Assembly: GCF_001625575.1 (NCBI RefSeq)
Contig: NZ_AUXV01000008.1
Span: 62,001-126,000 of the forward strand
From: Pseudoalteromonas luteoviolacea S2607
GTDB lineage: Bacteria; Pseudomonadota; Gammaproteobacteria; Enterobacterales; Alteromonadaceae
DNA: 64,000 bases
Direction: 5' to 3'
Positions 7,651 through 17,630 of the stretch are shown one piece after another. The translations under genes and the position numbers were made by a program. Numbering within the stretch: the stretch's first letter is position 1; each line of letters begins with the position of its first letter. The notes beneath the pieces are model-generated. The model saw nothing but the letters and a program-made list of their open reading frames with translations, was not told the DNA's origin and searched no databases.

Positions 7651-9795
7651 TTAATGGCGCTGGGCCGCTTGAATAGCTGTAAGCGCAATGGTGTACACGA
7701 TATCGTCGACTAAAGCGCCCCGGCTAAGGTCATTCACCGGTTTACGCATACCTTGTAGCATAGGTCCGATACTGATGAGTTCAGCACTTCGCTGTACTGC
7801 TTTGTAAGTTGTATTACCTGTATTTAAATCAGGGAAAACAAAGACAGTTGCTTTACCTGCAACCTTGCTGTTTGGCGCTTTTTTCCGCGCGACATTTTCC
7901 ATGATAGCTGCATCGTATTGTAAAGGCCCATCGATATCTAAGTCAGGACGCTTTTGCTGAGCGAGCTTTGTTGCTTCTCGAACCTTATCGACGTCCGCGC
8001 CTTGACCAGATGTGCCCGTGCTATAACTGATCATGGCAACTTTAGGTTCAATACCAAATGCTGCGGCTGAGTCAGCCGATTGAATTGCGATATCAGCAAG
8101 TTGCTCAGCAGATGGATCAGGGTTTATTGCGCAGTCCCCGTAAACAAGCACTTGATCAGGTAAAAGCATGAAGAAAACAGAACTCACTAACGATGAATCA
8201 GGAGCGGTTTTAATCAGCTGTAGAGGAGGTCGAATGGTGTTGGCTGTCGTATTTACGGCGCCAGAAACCAGTCCATCGACTTCACTTTCAGCGAGCATCA
8301 TAGTACCTAATACAACATTGTCTTGAAGTTGTTCAGCAGCAACAACCTCTGTTAGGCCTTTATTTTTACGCAGCTCTACCATTGGTGCGATATACCGATC
8401 GATCGCTTGACTAGGGTCCAGTATTGTTACATTTTCATTGAGAACAACACCTTGCTGGGCCGCAATTCGTTGAATCTCCTCGTGTTCACCCAAGAGTACA
8501 GTTTTAGCAATGCCTCGTTCACCACAAATGGCTGCTGCTTTAATTGTTCGCGGCTCATTACCCTCAGGCAAAACGATGGTTTTATCAGCGCGTCTAGCCA
8601 AGTCAGTCAACATGTACCTAAAGGCTGGTGGAGATAGCTTTCTGGTACGAGCAACCCCTTGAGATAGGCTATCTAACCAATCTGGGTCAATATGGTCTGC
8701 ATTGTGTTGCTTTACTTTGTCGATACGTTGTTCATCATCTGCCGGAACTTCCATATTAAAGTTATGAAGCAGTAATGAGGTTCTCCACGTATCAGCCTCA
8801 GTGGCAAGGATTGGCAATCCCGTATTCATGGCTTGTTCGCACAACTCCATGATACGAGGCTCTGGCTTGAACCCGCCGGTTAGTAAAATAGCGCCTAACT
8901 TAGTGCCATTCATTGCTGACAAACAAGCCGCGACGAGAATATCTGAGCGGTCGCCAGGGGTGACCAATAAAGCGCCTGGCGTAAAATGATTTAGGATATT
9001 AGATACGGTTCTTGCACAAAACGTGACTCGTCGTAAGCGACGGTGCGCCATATCACCTTCGTTTATCACTTCAGCCTGCATATATTCGCTGAGATCTCGA
9101 ACGCGTGGGGCGACGAGATCAAAATCCCAAGGTATTGTACCCAATAGCATAAAAGGGTGTTTACGGAAGATCGGCAATGACGCTAGGCGATTCATTTCGT
9201 TTTCTAATTGCTCAGGCTCGTGTTGGTCAACTAGATCTGCTCTGGCTCGGCCATCTTCATCTAAAGGTGCGTTGACTTTATTGAAAATACAACCAAGCAC
9301 TCTTGCATGGTCAATGCCACCATAATTTCCAGAGGCAATTTCAAGGCGATCTTCAAGTTGATCATTGCTATCGTTACCTGGGGTCAACACAAACACTATG
9401 TCTGCTCCCAAAGTTTGAGCAATTTCCCTATTAACCCTACCTGCATAAGGTTGTTTTCTGGTTGGTACCATACCTTCTATGATTGCGACTTCATCGTCTT
9501 GAACAGAGCCTTCAAAGCGCTCAACAATTTCTTCTAAAAGATCATCGCCTTTACCATCCCCAATCATTTGCTCTGCATAGTGCAATTCAAAAGGTGTTGG
9601 CGGTTCAATGGAAGAGCCCTGTTTGATGATAAGCGATGATTTTTCTGGCCCCACATCGGCATTGCGTGGCTGTGCGATAGGTTTGAAAAAGTTAACCTTC
9701 ACGCCTTTTTGTTCCAGCGCACGGACAAGCCCGACAGAAACGGATGTTAGACCAACCCCGGTAGAAATAGGGATAAGCATTATTCTGCGGCTCAT
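7651..9795 (-). CDS. pta: Phosphate acetyltransferase (long form)
   Basis: The product is 714 residues, the same length as E. coli Pta. The N-terminal DRTGG/BioD-like P-loop-fold region ([18 protein letters not shown]) covers about 1-230. A DRTGG domain follows at about 235-350. The catalytic PTA_PTB domain occupies about 390-710, with conserved [16 protein letters not shown] and [19 protein letters not shown]. The enzyme interconverts acetyl-CoA and acetyl phosphate, and with AckA forms the overflow/acetate-dissimilation pathway. It starts two bases after the ackA stop, so the genes form one ackA-pta operon on the minus strand. Confidence 0.96.
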   Translation of the reverse strand: MSRRIMLIPISTGVGLTSVSVGLVRALEQKGVKVNFFKPIAQPRNADVGPEKSSLIIKQGSSIEPPTPFELHYAEQMIGDGKGDDLLEEIVERFEGSVQDDEVAIIEGMVPTRKQPYAGRVNREIAQTLGADIVFVLTPGNDSNDQLEDRLEIASGNYGGIDHARVLGCIFNKVNAPLDEDGRARADLVDQHEPEQLENEMNRLASLPIFRKHPFMLLGTIPWDFDLVAPRVRDLSEYMQAEVINEGDMAHRRLRRVTFCARTVSNILNHFTPGALLVTPGDRSDILVAACLSAMNGTKLGAILLTGGFKPEPRIMELCEQAMNTGLPILATEADTWRTSLLLHNFNMEVPADDEQRIDKVKQHNADHIDPDWLDSLSQGVARTRKLSPPAFRYMLTDLARRADKTIVLPEGNEPRTIKAAAICGERGIAKTVLLGEHEEIQRIAAQQGVVLNENVTILDPSQAIDRYIAPMVELRKNKGLTEVVAAEQLQDNVVLGTMMLAESEVDGLVSGAVNTTANTIRPPLQLIKTAPDSSLVSSVFFMLLPDQVLVYGDCAINPDPSAEQLADIAIQSADSAAAFGIEPKVAMISYSTGTSGQGADVDKVREATKLAQQKRPDLDIDGPLQYDAAIMENVARKKAPNSKVAGKATVFVFPDLNTGNTTYKAVQRSAELISIGPMLQGMRKPVNDLSRGALVDDIVYTIALTAIQAAQRH

Positions 9796-9797
9796 AG

Positions 9798-10997
9798 TTA
9801 TTGCTCCTGTGCGAGCTTTGCAGCGTCTTGGGCAATAACTAGCTCTTCATTGGTAGGAATAACCATTGCTTTTGGAGAAGCGCTTAGTTCAGTGATTACG
9901 CCTTCGTTGCCAAAACGTGCGGCTAAATTCTGTTCGTCGCTGAGAGTAAAACCAAGGAATTCCAGTTGTTTTACGACATTTGCGCGAATAACATCAGAGT
10001 TTTCACCAATACCGCCAGTGAAGACTAACGCATCTATTCCGCCCAATGGTACGGCAAAACTGGCGATTTGCTTCGCTAACCTATAGCAGAAAATGTCTAG
10101 TGCGAGTTGGGCCTGAGCATGTCCGTCAGCGGCACTTTCTTCTATCGTGCGGCAATCATTCGAAAGCTCGCTAATCCCTAACAGCCCGCTTTCTTTGTTT
10201 AATAGTGTGTCTATTTGAGAGGCGGTGTAGTCCAATTGGTTAACTAAATAGGCAAATAGACCGGGATCGATGTCACCACTTCGAGTGCCCATCACAAGGC
10301 CTTCAAGTGGCGTTAAGCCCATGCTGGTGTCAACCGATTTACCGTCTTTCACCGCGCAAACTGAACAACCATTACCAAGGTGTGCAGTTACTATTTTTGA
10401 AGGGTTTCCATCAAGCTCTAAAAGATCGATTGCTCGTGCCGATACGTAGTAGTGGCTAGTACCATGAAAGCCATAGCGACGAATACTGTGCTTTTTATAC
10501 AACTCATACGGCAGGGCATATAGGAACGCTGTAGGGTCCATTGTTTGGTGGAATGCGGTGTCAAAAACGGCAACTTGAGGAAGCGTCGCGAAGGCTTCAC
10601 TCGCTGCTTCAATACCTAGCAAATTTGCAGGGTTGTGAAGAGGTGCAAGTGTTGCTGTTTGTTTTATCGCTTCTAAAACAGAGTCAGTTATAAGTGCTGA
10701 GTGTGTAAAATGCTCGCCACCGTGTACTACACGGTGTCCAACAGCGACGAGCTGCTGGTCCAGTTTTAATGTTTTTACTAACTCAACGAGTTTGTTAATG
10801 GCGATTTCATGTGCGTCACCACTGGCTAAGGCGACCACGTGCTTTTCACCGTTAAATTTGTATTTAATTTGAGGTGAAGATTCACCTAAGCGCTCGGCTA
10901 ACCCTGATAAATGCTCTTGTGCAGAGCTTGAGTCAATGATTGCGAATTTGAGGCTAGAGCTGCCACAATTGAGGACCAAAACATGCGACGATGACAT
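9798..10997 (-). CDS. ackA: Acetate kinase
   Basis: The product is 399 residues (E. coli 400). ASKHA-fold motifs are [15 protein letters not shown] at the N-terminus, [37 protein letters not shown] and [16 protein letters not shown]. The enzyme makes acetate and ATP from acetyl phosphate. The start is set at the ATG 10997, seven bases after GGAAAG, and [15 protein letters not shown] matches known N-termini. An upstream in-frame TTG (11018) would add seven residues without support. It is the first gene of the ackA-pta operon and is divergent from yfbV, as in E. coli. Confidence 0.96.
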   Translation of the reverse strand: MSSSHVLVLNCGSSSLKFAIIDSSSAQEHLSGLAERLGESSPQIKYKFNGEKHVVALASGDAHEIAINKLVELVKTLKLDQQLVAVGHRVVHGGEHFTHSALITDSVLEAIKQTATLAPLHNPANLLGIEAASEAFATLPQVAVFDTAFHQTMDPTAFLYALPYELYKKHSIRRYGFHGTSHYYVSARAIDLLELDGNPSKIVTAHLGNGCSVCAVKDGKSVDTSMGLTPLEGLVMGTRSGDIDPGLFAYLVNQLDYTASQIDTLLNKESGLLGISELSNDCRTIEESAADGHAQAQLALDIFCYRLAKQIASFAVPLGGIDALVFTGGIGENSDVIRANVVKQLEFLGFTLSDEQNLAARFGNEGVITELSASPKAMVIPTNEELVIAQDAAKLAQEQ

Positions 10998-11145
10998 AAT
11001 GACTTTCCGTTTTGACAATAAGAGTAGTTGCGTATTAAGCTAAATGAGAAGTTAAATCGGCATTATGCTTAATACTAAGGTATAATTGACTTGTATGACT
11101 GCGATTTTACCTTATTTTTTAGATAAAAGTTAGCACCTAGGAGTT

Positions 11146-11595
11146 ATGATGCAGAAAAGTCTTATTTCACAAGTGCAACTGGGTCGTCAATACGCCAAAG
11201 AGTGGCCAATGCGTAAAGAATTAGCGCCTTTGTTTCCAGAGTTTCGGGTCATTAAGGCAACAGAGTTGGCGCTTCAAACGATGCCAATTTTGGCGTTATT
11301 TACCGTGTTTTTGCAAACCAGTCAGCTAGGGATGGACTATTTACCTCAATCAATTGCCGTAGCGCTTTTTTTCTTAACCTTACCTGTTCAGGGGCTGCTT
11401 TGGTTAGGTAAGCGCTGTGAAACGTCTTTAAATCCAGCTTTATCAAGTTGGTACCGCGATCTATATCAAAAAATGGTTGCGCAAGGCTACGAGGGGCCTG
11501 TGTGCGCAGGAAAGCCAACTTATCGCGAACTTGCTAAGTTATTAAGAGACATGTTCGAGAAAATGGACAAAGCATTTACGAAAGAAAATTTGTAA
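11146..11595 (+). CDS. yfbV: YfbV family (UPF0208) membrane protein
   Basis: The product is 149 residues with two central membrane segments (about residues 40-60 and 68-90). Conserved N-terminal GRQYAKEWPMRKELAPLFPEFRVIKAT and C-terminal amphipathic RELAKLLRDMFEKMDKAF match YfbV of E. coli. There it interacts with MatP and limits the reach of Ter-macrodomain organisation. The divergent arrangement with ackA is conserved. An AGGAG ribosome site precedes the start. Function is by homology only; the family is otherwise poorly characterised. Confidence 0.88.
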   Translation: MMQKSLISQVQLGRQYAKEWPMRKELAPLFPEFRVIKATELALQTMPILALFTVFLQTSQLGMDYLPQSIAVALFFLTLPVQGLLWLGKRCETSLNPALSSWYRDLYQKMVAQGYEGPVCAGKPTYRELAKLLRDMFEKMDKAFTKENL

Positions 11596-11609
11596 GCATT
11601 GTACGGTAA

Positions 11610-11652
11610 TTTTTTGGCGCGTCATGGAGTCTTAAAGATGACGCGCAAAAAA
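11610..11652. terminator. Bidirectional terminator between yfbV and the PKD protein gene
   Basis: A near-perfect inverted repeat reads T-run + GGCGCGTCAT on the left and ATGACGCGC + A-run on the right, with a 13-base loop. The T-run/A-run flanks serve both converging genes. Confidence 0.88.
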
Positions 11653-11660
11653 GTATAGCG

Positions 11661-12269
11661 CTACCTTAGTTTCCTACGCGTTCGTAAGACTGCCATCAAC
11701 ATGAAAGATATCCAAAATAGAGAGCCTCCAGAGCTATCTTCACCTTGATTGGGAGGAGTGGGATCTGGTTCTGTAGCCCCTAATACGTTAACAGTAATGC
11801 TCTGTTCAGATACGGGGCGCTCCTTAAAATATGCTGTAAGCGCAATTTTATTTTCTCCGCTGTTCTCAAATACGACTTCAGAGCTGCTTCCATTTACAAC
11901 TTTATCATTAGGTAAAGTCCATTTGTAATCTAAATTGAGATTATAATCCGATTCTAATTTTACAGAAAGCAGTGCGCTTTTGCCTTGCTCAATACGTTCA
12001 GGAAGATTGAGTGATAGTGACTTTATTGCAGGTGTCACAGCATCTACCTCATATTGCTTGCTGTAACTTAGGTTTTGATCTGCAAAGGCTTTTAGCGTGA
12101 CCGTATAAAAGTCAGGGGTTGTATATTGGTGATTTGGGTTTTCTTCTGTACTGATATTACCATCGCCAAATTCCCATTGGTAGGTCAACTCGTTAGCAGT
12201 GGCATTGGGTGTGTTTATCAATGTAGACAAAAACATAAATCCAATACAAAAGTTCCGTTTTAGAATCAT
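11661..12269 (-). CDS. Exported PKD-domain protein with GlyGly-CTERM sorting tail
   Basis: The product is 202 residues. The signal peptide covers about residues 1-26 (cleavage near ATA-NEL). A PKD domain follows at about 27-85 with the diagnostic YQWEFGDGNIS. A second Ig-like domain lies at about 90-165. A Pro/Asp-rich spacer leads to SSGGSLFWISFMLMAVLRTRRKLR-like C-terminal residues. A Gly-Gly, hydrophobic helix and basic cluster in that order is the GlyGly-CTERM signal processed by rhombosortase in Vibrio, Shewanella and Pseudoalteromonas. No rhombosortase gene is in the window. It points away from the secreted-protein operon beginning at 12554. Likely a surface or type II-secreted adhesion-type protein. 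Confidence 0.75.
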   Translation of the reverse strand: MILKRNFCIGFMFLSTLINTPNATANELTYQWEFGDGNISTEENPNHQYTTPDFYTVTLKAFADQNLSYSKQYEVDAVTPAIKSLSLNLPERIEQGKSALLSVKLESDYNLNLDYKWTLPNDKVVNGSSSEVVFENSGENKIALTAYFKERPVSEQSITVNVLGATEPDPTPPNQGEDSSGGSLFWISFMLMAVLRTRRKLR

Positions 12270-12439
12270 TTTTTATTCCTTAATTCCTTCTTTAGTGTGC
12301 ATATTATCCGTAATAAGTGCGCGAGTCGACAACTTTTACACGCAATGTTTACAACAGTATTTCACTGAAGCTAAACAAAAATTAAGTTTATATTATTTTA
12401 ATTGTGTAAATCAAAAGTGAAAAAAAGTGGATAAAAAGG

Positions 12440-12470
12440 TTGATCTGAGGGCAAAAGTAATGTTTATAAT
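12440..12470 (+). promoter_or_regulatory. Candidate sigma70 promoter of the secreted-protein operon
   Basis: A perfect TATAAT at 12465-12470 has TTGATC at 12440-12445, with a long 19-base spacer. It lies about 85 bases upstream of the first gene in a 284-base AT-rich divergent gap. The spacing is suboptimal, so activation or a different -35 is possible. Confidence 0.35.
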
Positions 12471-12553
12471 TTGTTAGGCAATTTACTCAAAAAATAACAT
12501 ATTAAATTTTTAATTCTCATAAATGATGTCTGGGATGATTCAAGGAGTGAGCG

Positions 12554-13198
12554 GTGAAAGTTAAATCATATGTGGTATCTGTTGTAGTAGTAGCGTCTGT
12601 AATCACAGCATGGATTGGCTATGAAAATTATTATTCAGCCAGTAATAACAACTCAAAAAATGAGATTTCTGGGCTAAATGATAAACCATCTTTAGAAACT
12701 TCAAATGCAAAAACTGAAACGAATAGTAAGCCAGAGGAGCCAGTCAAAACTGAGCAACTTTCGCTATCTGATGAGTCTGGTTTGGCTTCTTTGGATAAAG
12801 AGGCTTCCGTTTTTGATTTTCCACTACGTCCTTTGGAAGAGTTACACGACCTCCGAGAGTTAGAGAGGGAGTATGACTTAATTCGAGAGCAGCTCGAAAA
12901 AAACCAAGCAGTTGAAATGATCAATCAAAGTAACTTAAGCGAACAAGATATTGCGTCGCTTAAGCGTACTTATACCCACCTTAACAAAGTAATTAAGCGT
13001 ATTGGTGAACTAGATCTGAAAAGGATTGAAGCTGAGTTTGATGAAAAGTATGGCGAAAACGCCTACGAAGAAGACTTAAACTTTGTTCGCAGTACCGTCG
13101 CTGAAACATTAGAAAAGAGAAGAGAATCAAGGAAGGAATGGCAACGAGAAATCGATGCGATGACAAATGCAGTAAAAAATGAACATGAAGTTCAATAA
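12554..13198 (+). CDS. Membrane-anchored coiled-coil protein, unknown function
   Basis: I do not recognise this 214-residue protein. A single N-terminal hydrophobic segment (about residues 5-23, SYVVSVVVVASVITAWIGY) would anchor it in the inner membrane or act as an uncleaved signal. A low-complexity Ser/Glu/Lys linker follows at 30-85. The rest, about 92-210, is charged, helix-rich coiled coil (LEELHDLRELEREYDLIREQLEKN). GTG start with AAGGAG seven bases upstream. It is the first gene of the run of exported proteins ending at 24727, separated from the next by only 53 bases. The architecture suits a periplasmic scaffold or accessory protein, but no homologue is evident. Confidence 0.7.
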   Translation: MKVKSYVVSVVVVASVITAWIGYENYYSASNNNSKNEISGLNDKPSLETSNAKTETNSKPEEPVKTEQLSLSDESGLASLDKEASVFDFPLRPLEELHDLRELEREYDLIREQLEKNQAVEMINQSNLSEQDIASLKRTYTHLNKVIKRIGELDLKRIEAEFDEKYGENAYEEDLNFVRSTVAETLEKRRESRKEWQREIDAMTNAVKNEHEVQ

Positions 13199-13251
13199 AT
13201 CACTACATTGGGTCCAAGGACTCGCTTAATACTAATATAAGGATGAATACA

Positions 13252-14961
13252 GTGAAAAAATCTATTTTAGCACTGGCGGTTCTATCAATTCCTGCAACTT
13301 CAATGGCACTACCTAGCCTACGTGAAGATTGCTCGTTTGGTAGCACAGTGAATACAGGTGGTGCAGATGTAATGTTTAGCCAAAATTGTAAAACGGCTTA
13401 CGTTGCGCCGCCTGATTTGGGGACAGCATCTCTTGGCGGATATGTGGAAACACAGGGCATTTCGTTTTGTAGTAACCTTGATTACGCTAAATCAGAGTTT
13501 GACTCTTCACAGACTCGCTCTAAAGTTTGGCGTGAAAAAGCATTTCAACTTCAGCTAGATGGCGAACCTTTAGTTGATGCGAAAATTCAATCAAATGTTG
13601 AGCTTACAGCACTAAAAGCTCAGATTGATTACTGGCAATACGGTGTGTTCAAGCAGTCATACGAAATGGCTTTACTTGAATACACGAACCGTTTCAGTGC
13701 ATATAGCGGCTGTCTAAGAAGCGGCGCAATGTCAGCGCAAGAATGTCTTGATGCACGTTATGCAACTGAAGACGCGTATTATGAAGCAAAACGTATCTAT
13801 GACGACTATCGTTCAGCAAACAATATCTCTTTATACAAAATAGATCGTTTAGTTGCTGAGATTGACGGTCTTGAAGAGCAGATTTTTGAGATCGATGAGC
13901 GTGTTATGCGCTATGAGACTTATGCAGATAATATTGAGCAACGCGCTAAAGAAAACTACATTGAATTAGCGACGATGTATGGTGCGAACACCAAAATCAT
14001 CTATCAGCTTGATTATGACGCACATGTTGAAAGTATTCGTCGTTTAAACACGAATATTCCACAGCTTACGTCTTGGAGACCAATGCCATTGGTTGCGGCT
14101 GAATTCGTTCTTAACATGAGCCCAGCGTATGCTAGCACTGGTGATTCAGCATTGAACAACATCACGCCAATTCACAGCGTGACGCTTCCTAGACAGCTGA
14201 TCAGCTATAAGCCAAAAGGGTTTGATAACTTGTACGAAAACTACAACGGTGAAGAGAAATCTACCGAAGAAGGCGCGTACATGAACAACATCAATCCAAA
14301 CGACGTTGATGCACTCGTTTACGGTAGTTTCGGTTCTTCAAGTGCTAGTATTGCAACAAACCTTCACGGCGCTTGTAAGCTTAAAAATGATGGCGTAACT
14401 GAAAGTGAACTTGCTGCTAAAATGGATACATACATTCAGCCTTCACTACGTCTACAATGGTTGATCGAAGTACCGTTTGGCTATGAAGCTAAGTACAAAG
14501 CGCATAGTATCATCAGCCGTATGACTTCTAACAAGTCAAGTGGTTTCCTATTCTGGAAGAAGCGTAAGAGCAGCTTCCATGAGTGGACTAAAAACACGCA
14601 AGACTTTGAAGTTAACTTCATCAACCCTCCTTTCAGCGAGTACTGGGATGAGGACATGAAAGCGACTGTTAAAGAAGCAATCATGCGTAGAATTGCATTC
14701 GGTGTAATGGACAGTGTTTATCCACGTATCACTGCTGCACCTCTAAATGATGCTGAACACCAAGCATGGTCAGACGCTGCAAAACAAGTTGGTTGTAGCT
14801 TCGGTCCTTGGGGTTGTGCGATTGGTTGGGTAGTTGGTACTCTGGACAATCGTCGTAACTACAGCAGATTTTATAGTGATAAGAGCCGTTTCTACACTGA
14901 GCGCTCTAACGAAATCACTTATATCCCGAAAGACAAGTACCTAACTTTCAAGGCTAACTAA
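13252..14961 (+). CDS. Orphan exported protein with central coiled coil
   Basis: I do not recognise a family for this 569-residue product. A signal peptide is clear (KKSILALAVLSIPATSMA, cleavage before LPSLRE). About residues 60-240 are charged helices (IDRLVAEIDGLEEQIFEIDERV), a likely coiled-coil hairpin. A further hydrophobic segment lies at about 505-530 (QVGCSFGPWGCAIGWVVGTL), with paired cysteines there and in the N-terminal part (CSFGS, CKTAY, CSNLD). The start is a choice between ATG 13243 and GTG 13252. The GTG has TAAGGA at ideal spacing and gives a standard MKKS N-terminus, so I prefer it. Codon choice (CGT, GGT, AAC, CTT) looks biased as in abundant proteins. A strong hairpin follows the gene. 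Confidence 0.7.
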   Translation: MKKSILALAVLSIPATSMALPSLREDCSFGSTVNTGGADVMFSQNCKTAYVAPPDLGTASLGGYVETQGISFCSNLDYAKSEFDSSQTRSKVWREKAFQLQLDGEPLVDAKIQSNVELTALKAQIDYWQYGVFKQSYEMALLEYTNRFSAYSGCLRSGAMSAQECLDARYATEDAYYEAKRIYDDYRSANNISLYKIDRLVAEIDGLEEQIFEIDERVMRYETYADNIEQRAKENYIELATMYGANTKIIYQLDYDAHVESIRRLNTNIPQLTSWRPMPLVAAEFVLNMSPAYASTGDSALNNITPIHSVTLPRQLISYKPKGFDNLYENYNGEEKSTEEGAYMNNINPNDVDALVYGSFGSSSASIATNLHGACKLKNDGVTESELAAKMDTYIQPSLRLQWLIEVPFGYEAKYKAHSIISRMTSNKSSGFLFWKKRKSSFHEWTKNTQDFEVNFINPPFSEYWDEDMKATVKEAIMRRIAFGVMDSVYPRITAAPLNDAEHQAWSDAAKQVGCSFGPWGCAIGWVVGTLDNRRNYSRFYSDKSRFYTERSNEITYIPKDKYLTFKAN

Positions 14962-14979
14962 GTCAAGTCCCACCAAAAT

Positions 14980-15006
14980 AGCAGAAGCTGTAACACAGCT
15001 TCTGCT
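14980..15006 (+). terminator. Intra-operon hairpin after the orphan exported protein gene
   Basis: A perfect 11-bp stem, AGCAGAAGCTG / CAGCTTCTGCT, with loop TAACA is followed by TATATTT, not a full U-run. It sits 19 bases after the stop and 31 bases before the next start. It may be a partial terminator or a 3'-end protecting stem that gives the upstream gene higher expression than the downstream ones. Confidence 0.6.
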
Positions 15007-15036
15007 TATATTTCAGGTTTTAATAAGGAAAGTTCT

Positions 15037-17109
15037 ATGTGTATGAAGCATTTATGGCTTCCGCTTGTGCTTGCGTTGGGTTTTCAAACTCAAGCATTAG
15101 AAGTCCATGGGCCTAAATATATCCAGCCTGGTGAAGCAGTAATGTTCAACGTGGTTGACAGTGAAAAGTACCAGCAGATTGAATGGCAACAGTCGTTTTT
15201 CAACGGCGAAATATATACGACAGGAGATAAGCAACAAACACTACAACTTGCTTTAAGTCCTGCTAGCGCAGATTCGTATATTTTTATACGTGCTTTTGGT
15301 GTTGACGGATGGAACTATGATATTGCTGATCTAGAAATTGAGGTCAAGCAGAATAAACCTCAACCAGTAGACGTAACGATACAAGGGCCAGCAAAACTAA
15401 GTAAAGGTCAATCAGCCGACTATACAATAACGGGGTTACCAGCTGGCACACGTGTAGACTGGGTAATCGCTGATGAATTTGGCAATGACAGGGGCCTAAA
15501 GGTAACACCAAATGGCGATATAGTAACCTTGAAGGTAACTAAGCGTTACTCTGGTTCAGATGCATTACTGGTTAATGCGGTTTACGTACAAAATGGATGG
15601 CAGTATGTGCAAACGAAAAATGTATCCCTGGGTACAGCCTTACCTCAACCGGAGCTATCGCTAGAGTTTGATACCGCTTATACGGCACTCATCAGTGGTG
15701 GTATTCAAGCTAACGTCAGCAACCTTCCTGTTGACGCACAGATTAATTATACGTGGCGCGTTGTCACGCCACCAATTGCTAGTTCAATTACATTACAGAA
15801 TGAAACAACAAATAATGTAGCTCTATTGGCGCAAAACGTAGATGTGGCGTCAAAGGCAACGCTTGCTGTCAAAGCAGAAATAACAACAAACGATCAACAA
15901 GCCATATTAGAAAAAGAGTTTGATATTACTATTGAGCCTAATCTGCCCCCGCAACTGTCACATCAACTCTCGACAGCTACATTGTGGAATACAGAAAAGA
16001 CCAAATTGATTGTTAATGTGTCTGAGCCTGAGCAAGAAATGTTTGATTTCAGATTAGACAACTTGACTCCGGCGCTAGTGCAAGTCCAAAAAACAGCTGA
16101 AGGGGAATATGAACTTACAGCGAATTCTGACACAAACGATACTGCGAGTTTGAAACTAATCGCAACAGACGTACACGGCAATTTAAATGAGCAAGTCGTA
16201 GATGTAGGTATTAAAAAATTGCCTGTTATTACCTTTGAACATGCAATGAAACGTTATGCAAAAAGCAAGGTGTCTCTGACTGCGAATGTGGATGTTCCGC
16301 TGTCTTTTATTCGCAATATAACTTGGCATCAACGCCTTGGAAGTAATGTCACATTAGATGACAGCACTACGCTTGCGCCAAGCTTTATCGCGAATGCGTT
16401 GCCTCAGGAGTATCGCTTTGAATTAGAAGTCGACTTGGGTAACGGTGTAAGTGTTTCGCACGAAACCCAAGTGAATACTTTCCAAGTCAAAGTGCTAAAC
16501 GATACCGGTGACAAGAGGCTGATTGATGATAGTGATAATTGGCACAGCCAATCCTCTAACGGTGTACTACAAGGTCTTGATGCGCAACATGGCAGAGACT
16601 CTGTACCGAATTTAATCAAACTAGGTAGCGGACCAGATGGCTTCGATTTCATATTTTTAAATGAACAAGGTCATTTTGTAGAGAATTTTGCTGCCGATGC
16701 ACATTGCTTGCAAGACAATGTTTCGGGACTGACGTGGCTTCTGAAGTCTGCCAACTCATATCCATTAGATCAAAAGCTCCCTTTGAGTGACGCGAATTGT
16801 ATGGGCTCAAATTGTTCGATTAATGCAGTGATTCAAGACTTAAATACGAAAAACCTTTGCGGTAAACAAGATTGGAAGTTACCTAGCATTAATCAAGCTT
16901 TATCAGTGTTAAGTGTTAACCAGCAAAATTCTACACTTGCTTGGTTAAGTAACGATGAGTTAACAAGCACGCCTAGTGTATTGAACTTGAGAACGTCAAC
17001 GACAAAAGAGCAGAAATACTACGTGTTTTTAGTATATGGCGAAGAACTCAATGGTACTTGGAAAAGCGCAGAAGAAAATGCGCAATTTTTACTGGTAGCG
17101 GAGCAATAA
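15037..17109 (+). CDS. Exported Ig-like repeat protein with C-terminal DUF1566 domain
   Basis: The product is 690 residues. The signal peptide ends near residue 20 (LVLALGFQTQALE). Several beta-rich Ig/PKD-like modules run from about 22 to 480 (for example TIQGPAKLSKGQSADYTITGLPAG and PNLPPQLSHQL). The C-terminal 170 residues form a DUF1566 (Lcl C-terminal) module: CLQDNVSGLTWLLKS, then NLCGKQDWKLPSINQALSVL, with four cysteines likely in disulfides. DUF1566 modules relate to the Legionella collagen-like adhesin C-terminus and bind glycans in that case. An AAGGAAAG ribosome site precedes ATG 15037. The gene is two bases from the next, which encodes a second DUF1566 protein. Probably surface adhesion or ligand binding. 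Confidence 0.75.
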   Translation: MCMKHLWLPLVLALGFQTQALEVHGPKYIQPGEAVMFNVVDSEKYQQIEWQQSFFNGEIYTTGDKQQTLQLALSPASADSYIFIRAFGVDGWNYDIADLEIEVKQNKPQPVDVTIQGPAKLSKGQSADYTITGLPAGTRVDWVIADEFGNDRGLKVTPNGDIVTLKVTKRYSGSDALLVNAVYVQNGWQYVQTKNVSLGTALPQPELSLEFDTAYTALISGGIQANVSNLPVDAQINYTWRVVTPPIASSITLQNETTNNVALLAQNVDVASKATLAVKAEITTNDQQAILEKEFDITIEPNLPPQLSHQLSTATLWNTEKTKLIVNVSEPEQEMFDFRLDNLTPALVQVQKTAEGEYELTANSDTNDTASLKLIATDVHGNLNEQVVDVGIKKLPVITFEHAMKRYAKSKVSLTANVDVPLSFIRNITWHQRLGSNVTLDDSTTLAPSFIANALPQEYRFELEVDLGNGVSVSHETQVNTFQVKVLNDTGDKRLIDDSDNWHSQSSNGVLQGLDAQHGRDSVPNLIKLGSGPDGFDFIFLNEQGHFVENFAADAHCLQDNVSGLTWLLKSANSYPLDQKLPLSDANCMGSNCSINAVIQDLNTKNLCGKQDWKLPSINQALSVLSVNQQNSTLAWLSNDELTSTPSVLNLRTSTTKEQKYYVFLVYGEELNGTWKSAEENAQFLLVAEQ

Positions 17110-17111
17110 AC

Positions 17112-17624
17112 ATGGATAAGTTGATTTTCGTTTTAAGTGTATTAGTGAGCGGACAGGCAATCGCAAACGCCAGCTGTCCCAACGACGCGCCGATAAGATT
17201 TGATAAAGCAGATAATCAAATTTTACTGGATAACAAGCACCGTTTGATGTGGATGGACTGCGTCATAGACCCAACGACAAAAACCTGTCTTAGCGACAAT
17301 CAAAGTGGCTTTTCAGTGACGGGCAAGCAGGCATTGGAAGTTGCGACTAGCGCCACAATTGAAGGGCACAGTGATTGGCGGTTACCCAATGTAAAAGAGT
17401 TAGTTAGTTTATTTGCGCATGAATGCGAAGCAGAAAATGCCAAGCTTATTATGCAGCTGCCAGATCGACTCAACTATGTGTGGACTTCAACAACCGCATC
17501 TAGTGGAAGTTCGGCTGGTTTATTAGCACTTAGTACCTCGAGTACACAGCTAGTACCATGGGCGATTAGCCGCAGTGGTCCTGCTGTGTTGTTAGTCCGT
17601 AATATTGACCAAACTGTGGAGTAA
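17112..17624 (+). CDS. Exported DUF1566 (Lcl-like) protein
   Basis: The product is 170 residues: a signal peptide (DKLIFVLSVLVSGQAIANA) followed by a single DUF1566 module. Landmarks are ILLDNKHRLMWMDC, the central HSDWRLPNVKELVSL, and VWTSTTASS near the C-terminus, with paired cysteines (C38-like in ASCP, then DCVID and KTCLS). The start is ATG 17112, with GGAG nine bases upstream overlapping the previous gene's end. An upstream in-frame ATG at 17058 would be inside the preceding gene and would destroy the signal peptide. It is the minimal form of the module that ends the 690-residue neighbour, implying duplication or split of an adhesin head. Confidence 0.78.
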   Translation: MDKLIFVLSVLVSGQAIANASCPNDAPIRFDKADNQILLDNKHRLMWMDCVIDPTTKTCLSDNQSGFSVTGKQALEVATSATIEGHSDWRLPNVKELVSLFAHECEAENAKLIMQLPDRLNYVWTSTTASSGSSAGLLALSTSSTQLVPWAISRSGPAVLLVRNIDQTVE

Positions 17625-17630
17625 ATAATT

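Noticed and set aside
10998..11018. Longer ackA start at TTG 11018
   Set aside because: ATG 10997 follows GGAAAG and matches family N-termini.
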